From: Ignavibacteria bacterium | GTDB lineage: Bacteria > Bacteroidota > Ignavibacteria > Ignavibacteriales > Ignavibacteriaceae | Direction: 5' to 3' | DNA length: 64,000 nucleotides | NCBI GenBank assembly: GCA_017302895.1 | Contig: JAFLBV010000004.1 | Location: 186,001-250,000, forward strand | Shown: in pieces, positions 18,529 through 27,820 of the stretch | How positions within the stretch are numbered: position 1 is the stretch's first letter | How the letters are laid out: every line of letters starts with the position of its first letter | The notes under the pieces: generated by a model | Database searches by the model: none | What the model saw: only the letters and a program-made list of their open reading frames with translations | What the model was told of the DNA's origin: nothing | Position numbers and translations under genes: made by a program

Positions 18529-19602
18529 TTAGGATTTTTTTGGATTTGTCGCTTTAAGCTTGTTCAGTATGAACTGTTCAAATTTTTTCTCTTCATCGAG
18601 TCTCAAGCGAATCTTTAGATAATAGATATCGATGTCGTCCAGCTCCCGTGAAAATTTCACGAGTTTTACGGCATCTTTCTGTGTTGTAATTACCGAGTAG
18701 GCATTAGTGGAATAAAAGAGTTTTCTCATCTTTTCCACTTCCTTACCGGTATACGATTTGTGATCGATAAATATCAGCCTGTTTCCTGTGTCTATTTTCA
18801 ACTGTTCAAGAGCAGAGAAAAAAGAGAAGGGGTTGGCGATACCACTCACACACAAACTTTTTTGACCTGTAAAATCTTTGTAATCATAGTGTTTCCCAGT
18901 TTTCACATCAACGAAATAGAGCGGCTCATAATAAGCATGGAATACCGGTTTATGTGAAAAATGTTTTATCAACTTTGCAGGGATATCTTTTTTCTCCGTG
19001 AACTTCCGGTTTATAATCACAGCATCAGACCTGTCGGCTCCGTTGAAGAATTCCCTCAGATTACCCGTCGGAAAAAGTGACCGCCTTAAAGGATTTTCAT
19101 CCACCAGAAACCTTTGGGCGATTATCAGCAGGTTCACATCACGATAAATCCACCTGTGCTGATAGGCATCATCAAGGATTATCGTTCTCACCCCGGTTTC
19201 TTTAATCAGATTTGCCGCCGCTTCCACTCTTTTCTCTCCCACTGCTGCGGGAACACCACATTCAACTGCCGTCTGATAAATTTCGTCACCGCTCTCTTCG
19301 GGAGTTCTTATTGCTCCAGTGTTGTCAGCAACAAGCAGATAACCGCTGGTCTCCCTGCCGTATCCGCGACTCACTACCCCCGGGTCGAGACCGTACTTCT
19401 TGAACAAGTCTGCAAGATACATTACAAGTGGTGTCTTCCCCGATCCGCCTACTGTCAAATTCCCGACTGATACCACGGGTCTGCTTACTTTGTCACTTTT
19501 AAAAATCTTCAGATCGAAGAGTTTGTTGCGCAGCCACATCGCAATAGCATAAAGCGGCACAAAAGGCAACAAAAAAACTCTTAAAATGTCTAAAGATTTC
19601 AT
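18529..19602 (-). CDS. lpxK: Tetraacyldisaccharide 4'-kinase
   Basis: A 357-residue LpxK, which phosphorylates the 4' position of the lipid A precursor at the inner membrane. It has an N-terminal hydrophobic anchor (LLPFVPLYAIAMWL), the P-loop SVGNLTVGGSGKTP (~45-57), SRGYGR, GDE and DDAYQHR motifs. With lpxB and a DUF374 acyltransferase within 2 kb it forms a lipid A cluster and shows the organism has an outer membrane with lipid A. Confidence 0.95.
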   Translation of the reverse strand: MKSLDILRVFLLPFVPLYAIAMWLRNKLFDLKIFKSDKVSRPVVSVGNLTVGGSGKTPLVMYLADLFKKYGLDPGVVSRGYGRETSGYLLVADNTGAIRTPEESGDEIYQTAVECGVPAAVGEKRVEAAANLIKETGVRTIILDDAYQHRWIYRDVNLLIIAQRFLVDENPLRRSLFPTGNLREFFNGADRSDAVIINRKFTEKKDIPAKLIKHFSHKPVFHAYYEPLYFVDVKTGKHYDYKDFTGQKSLCVSGIANPFSFFSALEQLKIDTGNRLIFIDHKSYTGKEVEKMRKLFYSTNAYSVITTQKDAVKLVKFSRELDDIDIYYLKIRLRLDEEKKFEQFILNKLKATNPKKS

Positions 19603-19671
19603 CTATTCTCTATTTACTCAAAAACTCTGATTAACGGGACTGGCTACCCAAATTCTTTTATCGCTGCGGTT

Positions 19672-20337
19672 CTACCTGAAAAACGGTTTGTCAGCTTCTC
19701 TCTGCACCCTGTGGAATTCCTTTTCGATATCCGGCAACATTGCCGACAATTCCTCTTTTTGAAGTGACTGGTCGAAATAAACCGGATCGGAAAACACCAC
19801 TTTTACAAAACTGAAAGGATGTGGAATCTCGAATCTGTCCCAGCTTTTCAACCGCGTTTTCCTCTTGTAACTTATTCCCATCAAAATGAGCGGGACACCC
19901 GTTTTTTTCGCTGCCACCGCGGCACCTGCTTTCATTTGATGAGGGGGTCCCTTGGGACCATCAGGGGTCATGCTTGCACACCTTCCTGATTTTATCTCAT
20001 CCACAACGCTGTTCAGGGCTTCACTTCCCCCTTTTGAACTGGAACCTCTCACAACACTGTACCCCCATTTTTCGAGAACTGACGCAAGTATGTCACCATC
20101 TTTGCTCTGACTTGTCAGACCTGCGAATCTTTTGTTCTTGAAAAAATACCAGCCGAACAACATTTTCCCATGCCAGAAGGCAACTACATATTTTTTCCCA
20201 TCCGCATCCAGTTGCTTTAGGGGCTCATAATTTTTGATCTTCTTTATCAGCGAAAAACAAACAAATGACAGCAGGGGACTCAAGAGCACAAATCCCGCTT
20301 TCCTCAACCGTTCCTTGTTTTTCTCACTCAGTTTCAT
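19672..20337 (-). CDS. Lysophospholipid acyltransferase family protein (DUF374)
   Basis: A 221-residue DUF374 protein. The acyltransferase core is visible: 'VAFWHGKMLFGWY' (the family's H..K variant of HxxxxD), 'SKDGDILASVLEKWGY', 'RGSSSKGG', and 'MTPDGPKGPPHQMKAG'. An N-terminal hydrophobic stretch suggests membrane association. Family members are thought to modify lipid A or Kdo-lipid A precursors and commonly lie next to lpxK or waaA, as here. Its start overlaps the 3' end of lpxB by 14 bases, so they are coupled. Confidence 0.85.
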   Translation of the reverse strand: MKLSEKNKERLRKAGFVLLSPLLSFVCFSLIKKIKNYEPLKQLDADGKKYVVAFWHGKMLFGWYFFKNKRFAGLTSQSKDGDILASVLEKWGYSVVRGSSSKGGSEALNSVVDEIKSGRCASMTPDGPKGPPHQMKAGAAVAAKKTGVPLILMGISYKRKTRLKSWDRFEIPHPFSFVKVVFSDPVYFDQSLQKEELSAMLPDIEKEFHRVQREADKPFFR

Positions 20338-21454
20338 TCAAAATCATCCGGGCTGCCGTCACAGAAGCCTTGTGTCTTCCAAGATTTTCCTTTATCCGGG
20401 CAAATCCCTTGAATTGTCTTTCGAGCAAATCGGGTGATTCAAGCACTTTTGAAACTTCGGAGGCTATTTTCTCTCCCGTCACTTCGTCCTGAATCAGTTC
20501 TGGTGATATCGTTTCACCCGCTATAATGTTTACCATCCCCAGATTACCTATTTTAATCAGTCTTTTCCCGATTTGATAAGTCAGTGATGAAGTTTTATAT
20601 ATTATCACCATCGGCATATCAAGCAGTGCTGACTCCATGGTGGAGGTCCCCGATTTTACTATACCAAACCTGGCATATTTCTTAATCTCAAACTCATATC
20701 CCTTGATTATGGTATAACCACCACCGGGAGAAATCTCTTTTATCAAAGATTCATCTATGGTTCCGGCACATCCGACAACAATTTGAAATCCGAATTTTTC
20801 CGCAATCACGAATGCAGCTTCGAGTGCCGGTTTCAGCAGAAGTTCCACTTCGTGTTTTCTGCTCCCGGGAAGCACGGCAAGTATTTCCTTCCGGCTGTCC
20901 AGCCCCCGTTTTTCCCTGAAATCCGCCTCAGGCATGAAACAGTATTCACTGATTCTTTCCGCCAATGGATTCCCGACAAACTTTACATTCACCCCTTTCT
21001 CTCTGAAGAACTTTTCTTCAAAAGGAAAAACAGCGAGGACAGTATCGGTTCTTTCCTTCAATTTTTTCACCCGCTTCTGCCCCCAAGCCCAAATCTGAGG
21101 AGCTATGTAATATATAACCCTGATTCCAAGCTTTTTGAATTTCTTTGCAATATTAAGGTTGAAACCCGGATAATCGATCAGCACCACGGCATCGACATTT
21201 CTCGCTTTTGCCTCGATCAGCAACTTTTTCTGGACTCTCAGTATATACGGAATATGTTTTACCACTTCCCCGAATCCAAGAAACGCCATCTGATTTATAT
21301 GAAAAAGGGTCTCGAAACCTTCAGCTTTCATTCTTTCTCCCCCTACTCCAAACAGCCCGATACCCGGCTCAGCTTCACGAAGTGCCTTTACCAATGATGC
21401 ACCGTGAAGGTCTCCGCTCGCCTCACCGGCAATTATCAGAAAATTTCTACCCAT
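20324..21454 (-). CDS. lpxB: Lipid-A-disaccharide synthase
   Basis: A 376-residue LpxB glycosyltransferase that condenses UDP-2,3-diacylglucosamine and lipid X into the lipid A disaccharide. Motifs: IAGEASGDLHGASLVKAL at the N-terminus, GVGGERM, VLIDYPGFNLN, YYIAPQIWAWG, FVGNPL, LLPGSR-type 'AVLPGSRKHEV' and the C-terminal KSGTSTMESALL. Normal length. ATG at 21454; 9 nt behind the HAD gene, with which it probably shares a transcript. Confidence 0.96.
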   Translation of the reverse strand: MGRNFLIIAGEASGDLHGASLVKALREAEPGIGLFGVGGERMKAEGFETLFHINQMAFLGFGEVVKHIPYILRVQKKLLIEAKARNVDAVVLIDYPGFNLNIAKKFKKLGIRVIYYIAPQIWAWGQKRVKKLKERTDTVLAVFPFEEKFFREKGVNVKFVGNPLAERISEYCFMPEADFREKRGLDSRKEILAVLPGSRKHEVELLLKPALEAAFVIAEKFGFQIVVGCAGTIDESLIKEISPGGGYTIIKGYEFEIKKYARFGIVKSGTSTMESALLDMPMVIIYKTSSLTYQIGKRLIKIGNLGMVNIIAGETISPELIQDEVTGEKIASEVSKVLESPDLLERQFKGFARIKENLGRHKASVTAARMILNETE

Positions 21455-21463
21455 ATTGTTCGA

Positions 21464-22267
21464 TCAGCCCTGCATGTAGAGTTTGCGTCTGTTCAACTCT
21501 GCCTGATGCCTTTTTTTAAGCCTTTTTTTGCCGAGCAGTTCAGAAATTCTTATCTGTACATCCCTGAAATCTTTGAACGGGTAGTAGGAGACACGGTTCA
21601 GTTCGCAATATTTCAAAAGTGAATCCTTCGCAAAAATGTAGTCGCAGTGGAGTGCGGCACAGATATCCGAGTTCCCGTTCCCGATGTAGATCGAAAATTC
21701 ATGATCGGCACTCAAGGAAACGACATGATTTCGTTTACAGTTCGCACATTTGATGCAATGTTCATCGGTATACGGGAAATCCATTTTTACTTCCCCTTCC
21801 CCAAAAATGAGATCGTTGGCGAAAAACGGAACTCTAAGCCCCTCTCTTTCCAGAATAGATTCGATGTAGAATCTGAATCCGTCACTTACTATATAGTTCT
21901 CAATTCTCTGCTGTCTCAGGAAAGAGATAAATTCAGGAAAATGTTCATCCATCTCAAAGGACGAAGTATACTCCTTGATTTTCTCTTCGTTCGTCACAAT
22001 CAGGGTCTTCAGGAGCTCATCCCAAGTCTCGGTTGCTGTATATATCCCGTCTCTGAACCCGTAAATAATCTCGTAAGCTTTCTCTTTCTCCCCGAATTCA
22101 ATAAAGATATTTGCTCCGACATCCTTTAAAGTGATGGTTCCGTCAAAGTCGATGAACACCTTTACAAGTGAGGGATCAATCCGGTTTTCAATGGAATCAC
22201 AAATAACACCAGAGGTCTCAACCCTGTTATCATTTTTTATGAGTTCCGGAACCATATCGCCTGACAC
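21464..22267 (-). CDS. HAD-superfamily phosphatase (MtnX/PSPase-like)
   Basis: A 267-residue protein with the HAD core: DxDGT nucleophile motif 'VFIDFDGTITLKDVG' near residue 37, motif II 'NYIVSDGFRF', and the late acidic motif 'YIGNGNSDICAA'. A four-Cys-type cluster (HCIKCANCKRNH) lies in the cap region and may bind zinc, as seen in some MtnX-like enzymes. The closest family is probably 2,3-diketo-5-methylthiopentyl-1-phosphate-type or phosphoserine-type phosphatases; the substrate cannot be fixed. The GTG at 22267 overlaps the upstream stop region; an ATG at 22255 with AGG four bases before it is an equally good start. Confidence 0.75.
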   Translation of the reverse strand: MSGDMVPELIKNDNRVETSGVICDSIENRIDPSLVKVFIDFDGTITLKDVGANIFIEFGEKEKAYEIIYGFRDGIYTATETWDELLKTLIVTNEEKIKEYTSSFEMDEHFPEFISFLRQQRIENYIVSDGFRFYIESILEREGLRVPFFANDLIFGEGEVKMDFPYTDEHCIKCANCKRNHVVSLSADHEFSIYIGNGNSDICAALHCDYIFAKDSLLKYCELNRVSYYPFKDFRDVQIRISELLGKKRLKKRHQAELNRRKLYMQG

Positions 22268-22268
22268 C

Positions 22269-24209
22269 CTAAATAATCGCCATCTTTTTTACTTCAACAT
22301 AAGTGCCTGCTGTGAAGCGGTAGAAATAGATGCCGGGTTTAAGTCCTTCGGCTTTGAAGACATATGCACTCTTTCCGTCTTTCACTACCTTTATCGATTC
22401 TTCTTTCACAAGCTTAAAATTTGAATCAAAAAATTCGAATTTAACAACAGTTACACCGGTCACATTATAAGCAATGGTTGTCTCACCCGAGAACGGGTTT
22501 GGTATGTTTTGTGAAACATAAATTTTTTGACTGGTTTTCCTTGTAAATTCACCTTCTACCATTTTTTGGGAGACGACTTTGTTATCTTTCGATATCTGTG
22601 TAATTCTATATACGAGCTTCCCTTCATTATCGGGAGCATCAAATGTATAGTAGGAGCCCTGCGCGTTTGGATGTGCAACCACATTGTCAATCTCTGTCCA
22701 GGCTGTATCCTTCCCGCGAGGGTCCATTCTGTGAATGAAATAGCTGATCACATTTTTTTCATTGGTTGCTGTCCAACTGATTTTTACTTCATCCTCATTA
22801 TTTGAGAGCCATGCTTCAACAATACCCTGAACTTTTGGCCTGACTCCGGCAAGCCTTTGCCCGAAAATACCTTCATCCTTTTTATTTTTCTCCTTGAAGA
22901 TCAGGATGGCACCATCTTTCGAATCGAAGAAGATATCCAGATAACTTTTTTCGGGGCTTTGGGTTTTGGATACAGGAACACCCTCTTCATCCCATTCTTC
23001 TTTACCTGCGGGACTTAGCTTCTGAGCGTAGATCTCAGCTTTTCCGCTTCTTCTGTCGAGCCAGGTAATATAAATCCCTCCCGACTTGTCAGAGTCGAGT
23101 ATCTGAGCGAACTGTCTGCCTTTGATACTCCCGATCGTAACGCCGTTGATGCCCCAAAGAGAGGTTCCCTTCCTGTCAAATTTTTGAAGGAAGATGTTTT
23201 CGTCACCGTTAAGCTCATTAATCCAAGAGATGACAATTGTCGAGTCACCACCCTCTACCGCAACGGGTGATGAATTCACTCCCTGATTTGAGACAGCCTG
23301 TCTTCCGCCTTTGCCCCATTTTGCATCACCTTTGGGATTGACCAGCAAATGAAAAATTTCTCTCGTTTTTCCTGCGGTTTCCCACACCAGATAATGATCT
23401 CCCGAAGAAAGAGTTACGATATCCATAGTCTTCAGTATACCCTCAACACTCGCAAGCACAGAAACATCACCTTGCATTTTCCCGGTTGAATCGATTGTTG
23501 CAAATTTTATCAGAGAGCTGCCACCCTGTGCGTCAATCCAGCAAACCGAGGCTCCGCCATTCGAGCCGGTAAGAATTTTAAGCGATGATTTCTGATAACT
23601 CCCCTTCTCTATTTCAATACCGTCACCGTAGCTCAAATTCCCGTTTTTATCGACCCGCTGCACCATTACAGAATAACCCGAAGGATTGCTGCTCTTCTCG
23701 ATCCATGCAATCTGTGTGTTCATTCTCCTGTCGAGTGCCACAGAATATTCCGAAATGTTTCCGGCTGCAGCCGTGGTTATTTCCCTGCCGCTTCTGTCAG
23801 TCCACAAAAAATTTATCCGGGAATTAACCTGCTGCATTAGCAAAGCGGTTTTACCCGGCTCGGTTTCTTCAGACCAAATCACGGAAACCTTGCCCGAAAT
23901 TGCCTGGGTAACTTTGGGAGATGTCTGGGAATTTATGACCCCCTCAGTTTCAACCCCGTTTGCAGTTCTCGCCACCTCTCCTCTTAAATTGTAATGATTG
24001 AAGAGTATCCTCGATTTCCCGTTTGAAGGTTTGTCTTCCCAGACGAGAAAAAATCCTTCACTTCCGTTCTTTACAGGATAGATATTCTGTGGGGAAACGG
24101 ATGCAGTAACTATCTGTTTCGGCGAGTTGGGGTCTGGATTCCATTGTGCATCAGCTCTAAATCCTGACAAGAGAATGCAGAGAATAAAAAACTTTGTTAG
24201 TGGTCTCAT
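22269..24209 (-). CDS. Secreted protein with type IX sorting domain
   Basis: A 646-residue exported protein: signal peptide (residues 1-21, ending FRADAQ), several hundred residues of repeated beta-strand blocks with 'WxD/ExSG' and 'ITWLDRRSG' elements suggestive of a propeller, a fibronectin-like part (~480-560; VKISWTATNEKNVISYFIHR), and a C-terminal type A T9SS sorting domain (SQNIPNPFSGETTIAYNV ... LKPGIYFYRF). It should be secreted through the outer membrane by the type IX system and either released or anchored. Function unknown. Just downstream of smc (13-nt gap). Confidence 0.85.
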   Translation of the reverse strand: MRPLTKFFILCILLSGFRADAQWNPDPNSPKQIVTASVSPQNIYPVKNGSEGFFLVWEDKPSNGKSRILFNHYNLRGEVARTANGVETEGVINSQTSPKVTQAISGKVSVIWSEETEPGKTALLMQQVNSRINFLWTDRSGREITTAAAGNISEYSVALDRRMNTQIAWIEKSSNPSGYSVMVQRVDKNGNLSYGDGIEIEKGSYQKSSLKILTGSNGGASVCWIDAQGGSSLIKFATIDSTGKMQGDVSVLASVEGILKTMDIVTLSSGDHYLVWETAGKTREIFHLLVNPKGDAKWGKGGRQAVSNQGVNSSPVAVEGGDSTIVISWINELNGDENIFLQKFDRKGTSLWGINGVTIGSIKGRQFAQILDSDKSGGIYITWLDRRSGKAEIYAQKLSPAGKEEWDEEGVPVSKTQSPEKSYLDIFFDSKDGAILIFKEKNKKDEGIFGQRLAGVRPKVQGIVEAWLSNNEDEVKISWTATNEKNVISYFIHRMDPRGKDTAWTEIDNVVAHPNAQGSYYTFDAPDNEGKLVYRITQISKDNKVVSQKMVEGEFTRKTSQKIYVSQNIPNPFSGETTIAYNVTGVTVVKFEFFDSNFKLVKEESIKVVKDGKSAYVFKAEGLKPGIYFYRFTAGTYVEVKKMAII

Positions 24210-24222
24210 AGTGAAATTTCTC

Positions 24223-27200
24223 CTACGCTACGATGTTGAAATCTTCGTTAAATCTGACGCTCACAAGTTTTGAGACGCCTTCTTCCTGCATGGTGACACC
24301 ATACATCGTATCCGCAGCTTCCATTGTTCGTTTGTTGTGAGTAACCACAATAAATTGCGTGTTTTCGCTAAATTCTCTGATGATCTTCGTGAATCTGTCG
24401 ATGTTCGCATCGTCAAGAGGAGCATCAATCTCATCAAGTATGCAGAATGGCGACGGTTTCACCAAGTAGATAGCAAAAAGAAGTGCAATTGCAGTAAGTG
24501 TTTTCTCACCGCCTGAAAGCAGCTCTATGGATGTAGGCCTTTTCCCCCGGGGTTTGGCAATTATTTCTATTCTGGCTTCCAACGGGTCAACCCCCTCTTC
24601 GAGTCGAAGGTCGGCTTCATCTTCCTGCCTGAACAGACTTCTGAATATTTTCTGAAAATTTTCCCTGATTGCCTCGAATGTCTCAAAAAAGAGATTCTGA
24701 GCAGTTGTATTTATTTCGTCTATAGTTTTGATCAGATCTTTTTCCGACTGTATAAGGTCGCTTCTTTGTCCGGCAAAAAAATCAAATCTCTTTTTCTCTT
24801 CATCATACTCCTCAAATGCGAGAAGGTTTACAGGACCGATTTGATGAAGCTGGTGCTCTATTTCCCTTACTTCAGCACGCCATCCGTCAAGCTGCTCCAG
24901 TTCCTCTTCAGTTGGTTCAACAGGACTGACCTCAAGTTCATACTTTTCGTTGATCCGTCTCTTGAGGTTTTTTATGTTGATAGTATATTCGTTATACTTT
25001 AGTTCTGAACGGTGAAGGTCTTCACTTATTTTATCACGATTTTTCCTGATTGATGTTTTTTCCCTCTCAAGATTATCGAGCTCTTCCCGCTCCTGCAAAT
25101 AGACGGTTTCTATTTCTTTCTCTTTCCCCCTGAGAATCTCTCTGGCCTGCTTTAGCTCTTCAAGATCAAATTCACCATCCTCTATTGTTCCGGTCAGAAT
25201 CTCAATCTCAGTCCGGGCGGTTTCGATGTCCCTTTTTCTTCTCTCAATCGAGTTCTTTAACGACACCAGGGATTGATTTACCCGTTCAATGGAATTGAGG
25301 AGGTTCTTCTTCTCCCCCTTCACTCTTTCGAGATCGAGTATTTTTTGATTGTACTCACGGGATGAAACATTGAATTCCTTTTCTGTTTCAAGCGTGACTG
25401 TTTCAAGTTCTCTCTGTTTTGCGGCAGTTTCTTCTTTGTGCTTGTCGTCCTCGGCAGTTTCGGCTCTAAGTCTGGATATCTCACTCTCAAGCTGTGCCAT
25501 CTGGTCGTTGAGTGTAATTGCCTCTGAATCAAGCAGTGATTTTTCTTCCGAGGCTTTTTTCACTTCAAATTCGAGCTGTGCAGCCTGTTTCTCCAACTGC
25601 ATCAAATCATTCTGATAGATCCTTATCGCATCTCCCATATCTTTCAGGTCGATGAGATGAAGATCATATTCCACCGAATATATCTTCTGCTTCAATGCAC
25701 CAAGCTGATCTTCGAGGGGTTTTATTCCCTTCCTCAGGTTCTCAAGCTGGGTCTTCTTCCCAAACAGGGTATCCTCATCCTTAAGACGGGATCCCGCTTC
25801 CACGGACCCGTTGTCACCTACAATATCCCCGTCGGGTGTGATGAATCTGAAACCTGAATATCTGCCCGCGAGTCGAAGCGCTGCTGAAAGATTTTTTACA
25901 ACCGCAACATTTGCAAGAAGCAGTTCGAAAAATGGTTCGTATGTTTCAGGTACATTCACCAGTTTGTGAGCAAAATCGACAAATCCATCTTCGTTTGCGA
26001 GCCGTTTTACTATTCTTTTGTTGGCAAACCGGGCAATTTTGTCTACAAACGATTTTGTTCTTTCCGTCGTATCCAGTTTTACGATGAAAGATGCTTTCCC
26101 GCTGTTCGATGAAAGAAGAAGATTGATGCCTGCTTCCACCTCGGACACTTCGGAGACTATGAAACTGTTAAAGTTCGCTTTTAGGGCCGCCTCGACAGCA
26201 AACTTGAATTCATCAACCGGTTCCCCGAAATCGGATATCAATCTCTTTTCATCACCCGACCATGACTTGTCTTCCATCAGTTTTTTTGAAGCAAGAGAAA
26301 ATCCCTCAAGGTTGTTTATCAGATCGTTGAGGAAGTCGATTCTTGTCTTCAGGTCATTGATGGATGATTTTATTTCAAATTCTTCTTCTCTTAGATTGTC
26401 GAGTTCCTTCTCAAGAGCTTCTTTTTTCAGAGTGGTCTCATTAAAAACGGTTTCTGCATTCTTGAGATTATCGGAAGTCTCGGCAATTTCAGAATTAATC
26501 TCTGAGAGGAATGCCGAGTTTTTGGAAATCGATTCATTTAAAATGTTCAATCGTCCGGTATTCTTCTGAGATGTCTGTCCGGTTCTGAGGAGCGATTTCT
26601 CGAGGTTGCTCAACTCATTCTTCCGCTCTGCAGAGCCCTGTACCTTGGAGAGAACAGATGCAGAAAACAGCTTTATGCTTTCCCTGGCTTCTGAGAGTTT
26701 GCCCCTTTTCTCTTCCACTTCATTTTTCACAGAGGCAATTTCTGCCACCAGCTTCTCTTCTTCAAGATTTTTTTCATCCAGATCGAAGTTCAAATCTTCA
26801 AGGCTTCCCTCTGATTCTTCAATTTGATTTTCGAATTCCGAGATCTCCGATTCGAACCTTTTAATATTATTCTCGAGCGAACGGCGGGATTCCTGAGCCA
26901 CAGAGATGTTTCGCTCCGATTTATAGATCAATTCGGTCTGGGCACCGATCTTTTTTCTTGTCTCTTTAAGCTCGTTTTCGGTGATATAGGTTTTTTCCCG
27001 AATCCCCGCGAATATCTCATCGAGCCTGCTGAGAGTTATCTCAATTTCATTTTTTTGAATTGTGGCGTCGAAATGTTGTTGCTGCCATACAGCCTGTTCA
27101 TTAAGCATCACGAAGAGGTCGCAGGCTGCAGACTTCATGTCTATTTCTTTTAACCTGTTCGCAAGTTGCTGATATTTTTCAGCTTTCTTCGCCTGTCTCT

Positions 27201-27816
27201 CGAGTGAATTTACTTTTTTCTCGATTTCGGAAATCAGATCATTCGCTCTTGAAAGGTCTGATCTTACCTCTTCAAGCTTCTTTAAAGTAAGTTTTCTTCT
27301 GATTTTGTATTTGTTTACCCCGGCAGCTTCCTCAAACATCGTTCTTCGTTCATCAGCCTTGTTGCTGAGAATCGATTCAACCATCTTCAACTCGATGACA
27401 GAATAAGCATTTGCCCCCATGCCGGTATCCATGAACAGACTGGTTATATCCTTCAAACGGGCGATGTTCTTATTTAAAAGATATTCACTCTCTCCCGAAC
27501 GGAAAATTCTTCGGGTAATGATCACTTCTGTGTAATCGACAGGAAGAATCCCTTTGTCATTCTGAATTGTGAGAGCCACCTCTGACATTCCGAGCGGTTT
27601 TCGGGCTGAAGTTCCGTTGAAAATAACATTTTCCATCTTGTCAGAGCGGAGAACGGAGGATTTCTGTTCCCCAATACACCAGCGCAAAGCATCGACAATA
27701 TTGGTTTTCCCGCAACCGTTCGGTCCCACTATCGCTGTTATCCCCTTGTTAAAGTGGATCACAGTCTTTTGAGCGAACGATTTAAAACCTAATATCTCGA
27801 GCTTCGATAAGTACAA
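24223..27816 (-). CDS. smc: Chromosome segregation protein SMC
   Basis: A 1197-residue SMC ATPase. N-terminal head with Walker A GPNGCGKTN, long coiled coil (~170-500), hinge (~515-650), returning coil (~680-1010), C-terminal head with signature LLSGGEKTLTA and Walker B CILDEIDAPLDD. It forms the chromosome-condensing ring with ScpA/ScpB, which are not in this window. The start is a TTG (27816): translation from it gives MYLSKLEILGFKSF, the canonical SMC N-terminus, and no ATG or GTG is available nearby. The TTG lies 4 nt after the stop of the upstream GH2-like gene, suggesting coupled translation. Confidence 0.96.
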   Translation of the reverse strand: MYLSKLEILGFKSFAQKTVIHFNKGITAIVGPNGCGKTNIVDALRWCIGEQKSSVLRSDKMENVIFNGTSARKPLGMSEVALTIQNDKGILPVDYTEVIITRRIFRSGESEYLLNKNIARLKDITSLFMDTGMGANAYSVIELKMVESILSNKADERRTMFEEAAGVNKYKIRRKLTLKKLEEVRSDLSRANDLISEIEKKVNSLERQAKKAEKYQQLANRLKEIDMKSAACDLFVMLNEQAVWQQQHFDATIQKNEIEITLSRLDEIFAGIREKTYITENELKETRKKIGAQTELIYKSERNISVAQESRRSLENNIKRFESEISEFENQIEESEGSLEDLNFDLDEKNLEEEKLVAEIASVKNEVEEKRGKLSEARESIKLFSASVLSKVQGSAERKNELSNLEKSLLRTGQTSQKNTGRLNILNESISKNSAFLSEINSEIAETSDNLKNAETVFNETTLKKEALEKELDNLREEEFEIKSSINDLKTRIDFLNDLINNLEGFSLASKKLMEDKSWSGDEKRLISDFGEPVDEFKFAVEAALKANFNSFIVSEVSEVEAGINLLLSSNSGKASFIVKLDTTERTKSFVDKIARFANKRIVKRLANEDGFVDFAHKLVNVPETYEPFFELLLANVAVVKNLSAALRLAGRYSGFRFITPDGDIVGDNGSVEAGSRLKDEDTLFGKKTQLENLRKGIKPLEDQLGALKQKIYSVEYDLHLIDLKDMGDAIRIYQNDLMQLEKQAAQLEFEVKKASEEKSLLDSEAITLNDQMAQLESEISRLRAETAEDDKHKEETAAKQRELETVTLETEKEFNVSSREYNQKILDLERVKGEKKNLLNSIERVNQSLVSLKNSIERRKRDIETARTEIEILTGTIEDGEFDLEELKQAREILRGKEKEIETVYLQEREELDNLEREKTSIRKNRDKISEDLHRSELKYNEYTINIKNLKRRINEKYELEVSPVEPTEEELEQLDGWRAEVREIEHQLHQIGPVNLLAFEEYDEEKKRFDFFAGQRSDLIQSEKDLIKTIDEINTTAQNLFFETFEAIRENFQKIFRSLFRQEDEADLRLEEGVDPLEARIEIIAKPRGKRPTSIELLSGGEKTLTAIALLFAIYLVKPSPFCILDEIDAPLDDANIDRFTKIIREFSENTQFIVVTHNKRTMEAADTMYGVTMQEEGVSKLVSVRFNEDFNIVA

Positions 27817-27820
27817 TTTA

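Noticed and set aside
26018..26569. 183-codon plus-strand frame opposite smc
   Set aside because: Antisense of the SMC hinge and coil; Ser/Leu/Arg-rich shadow with no motifs.
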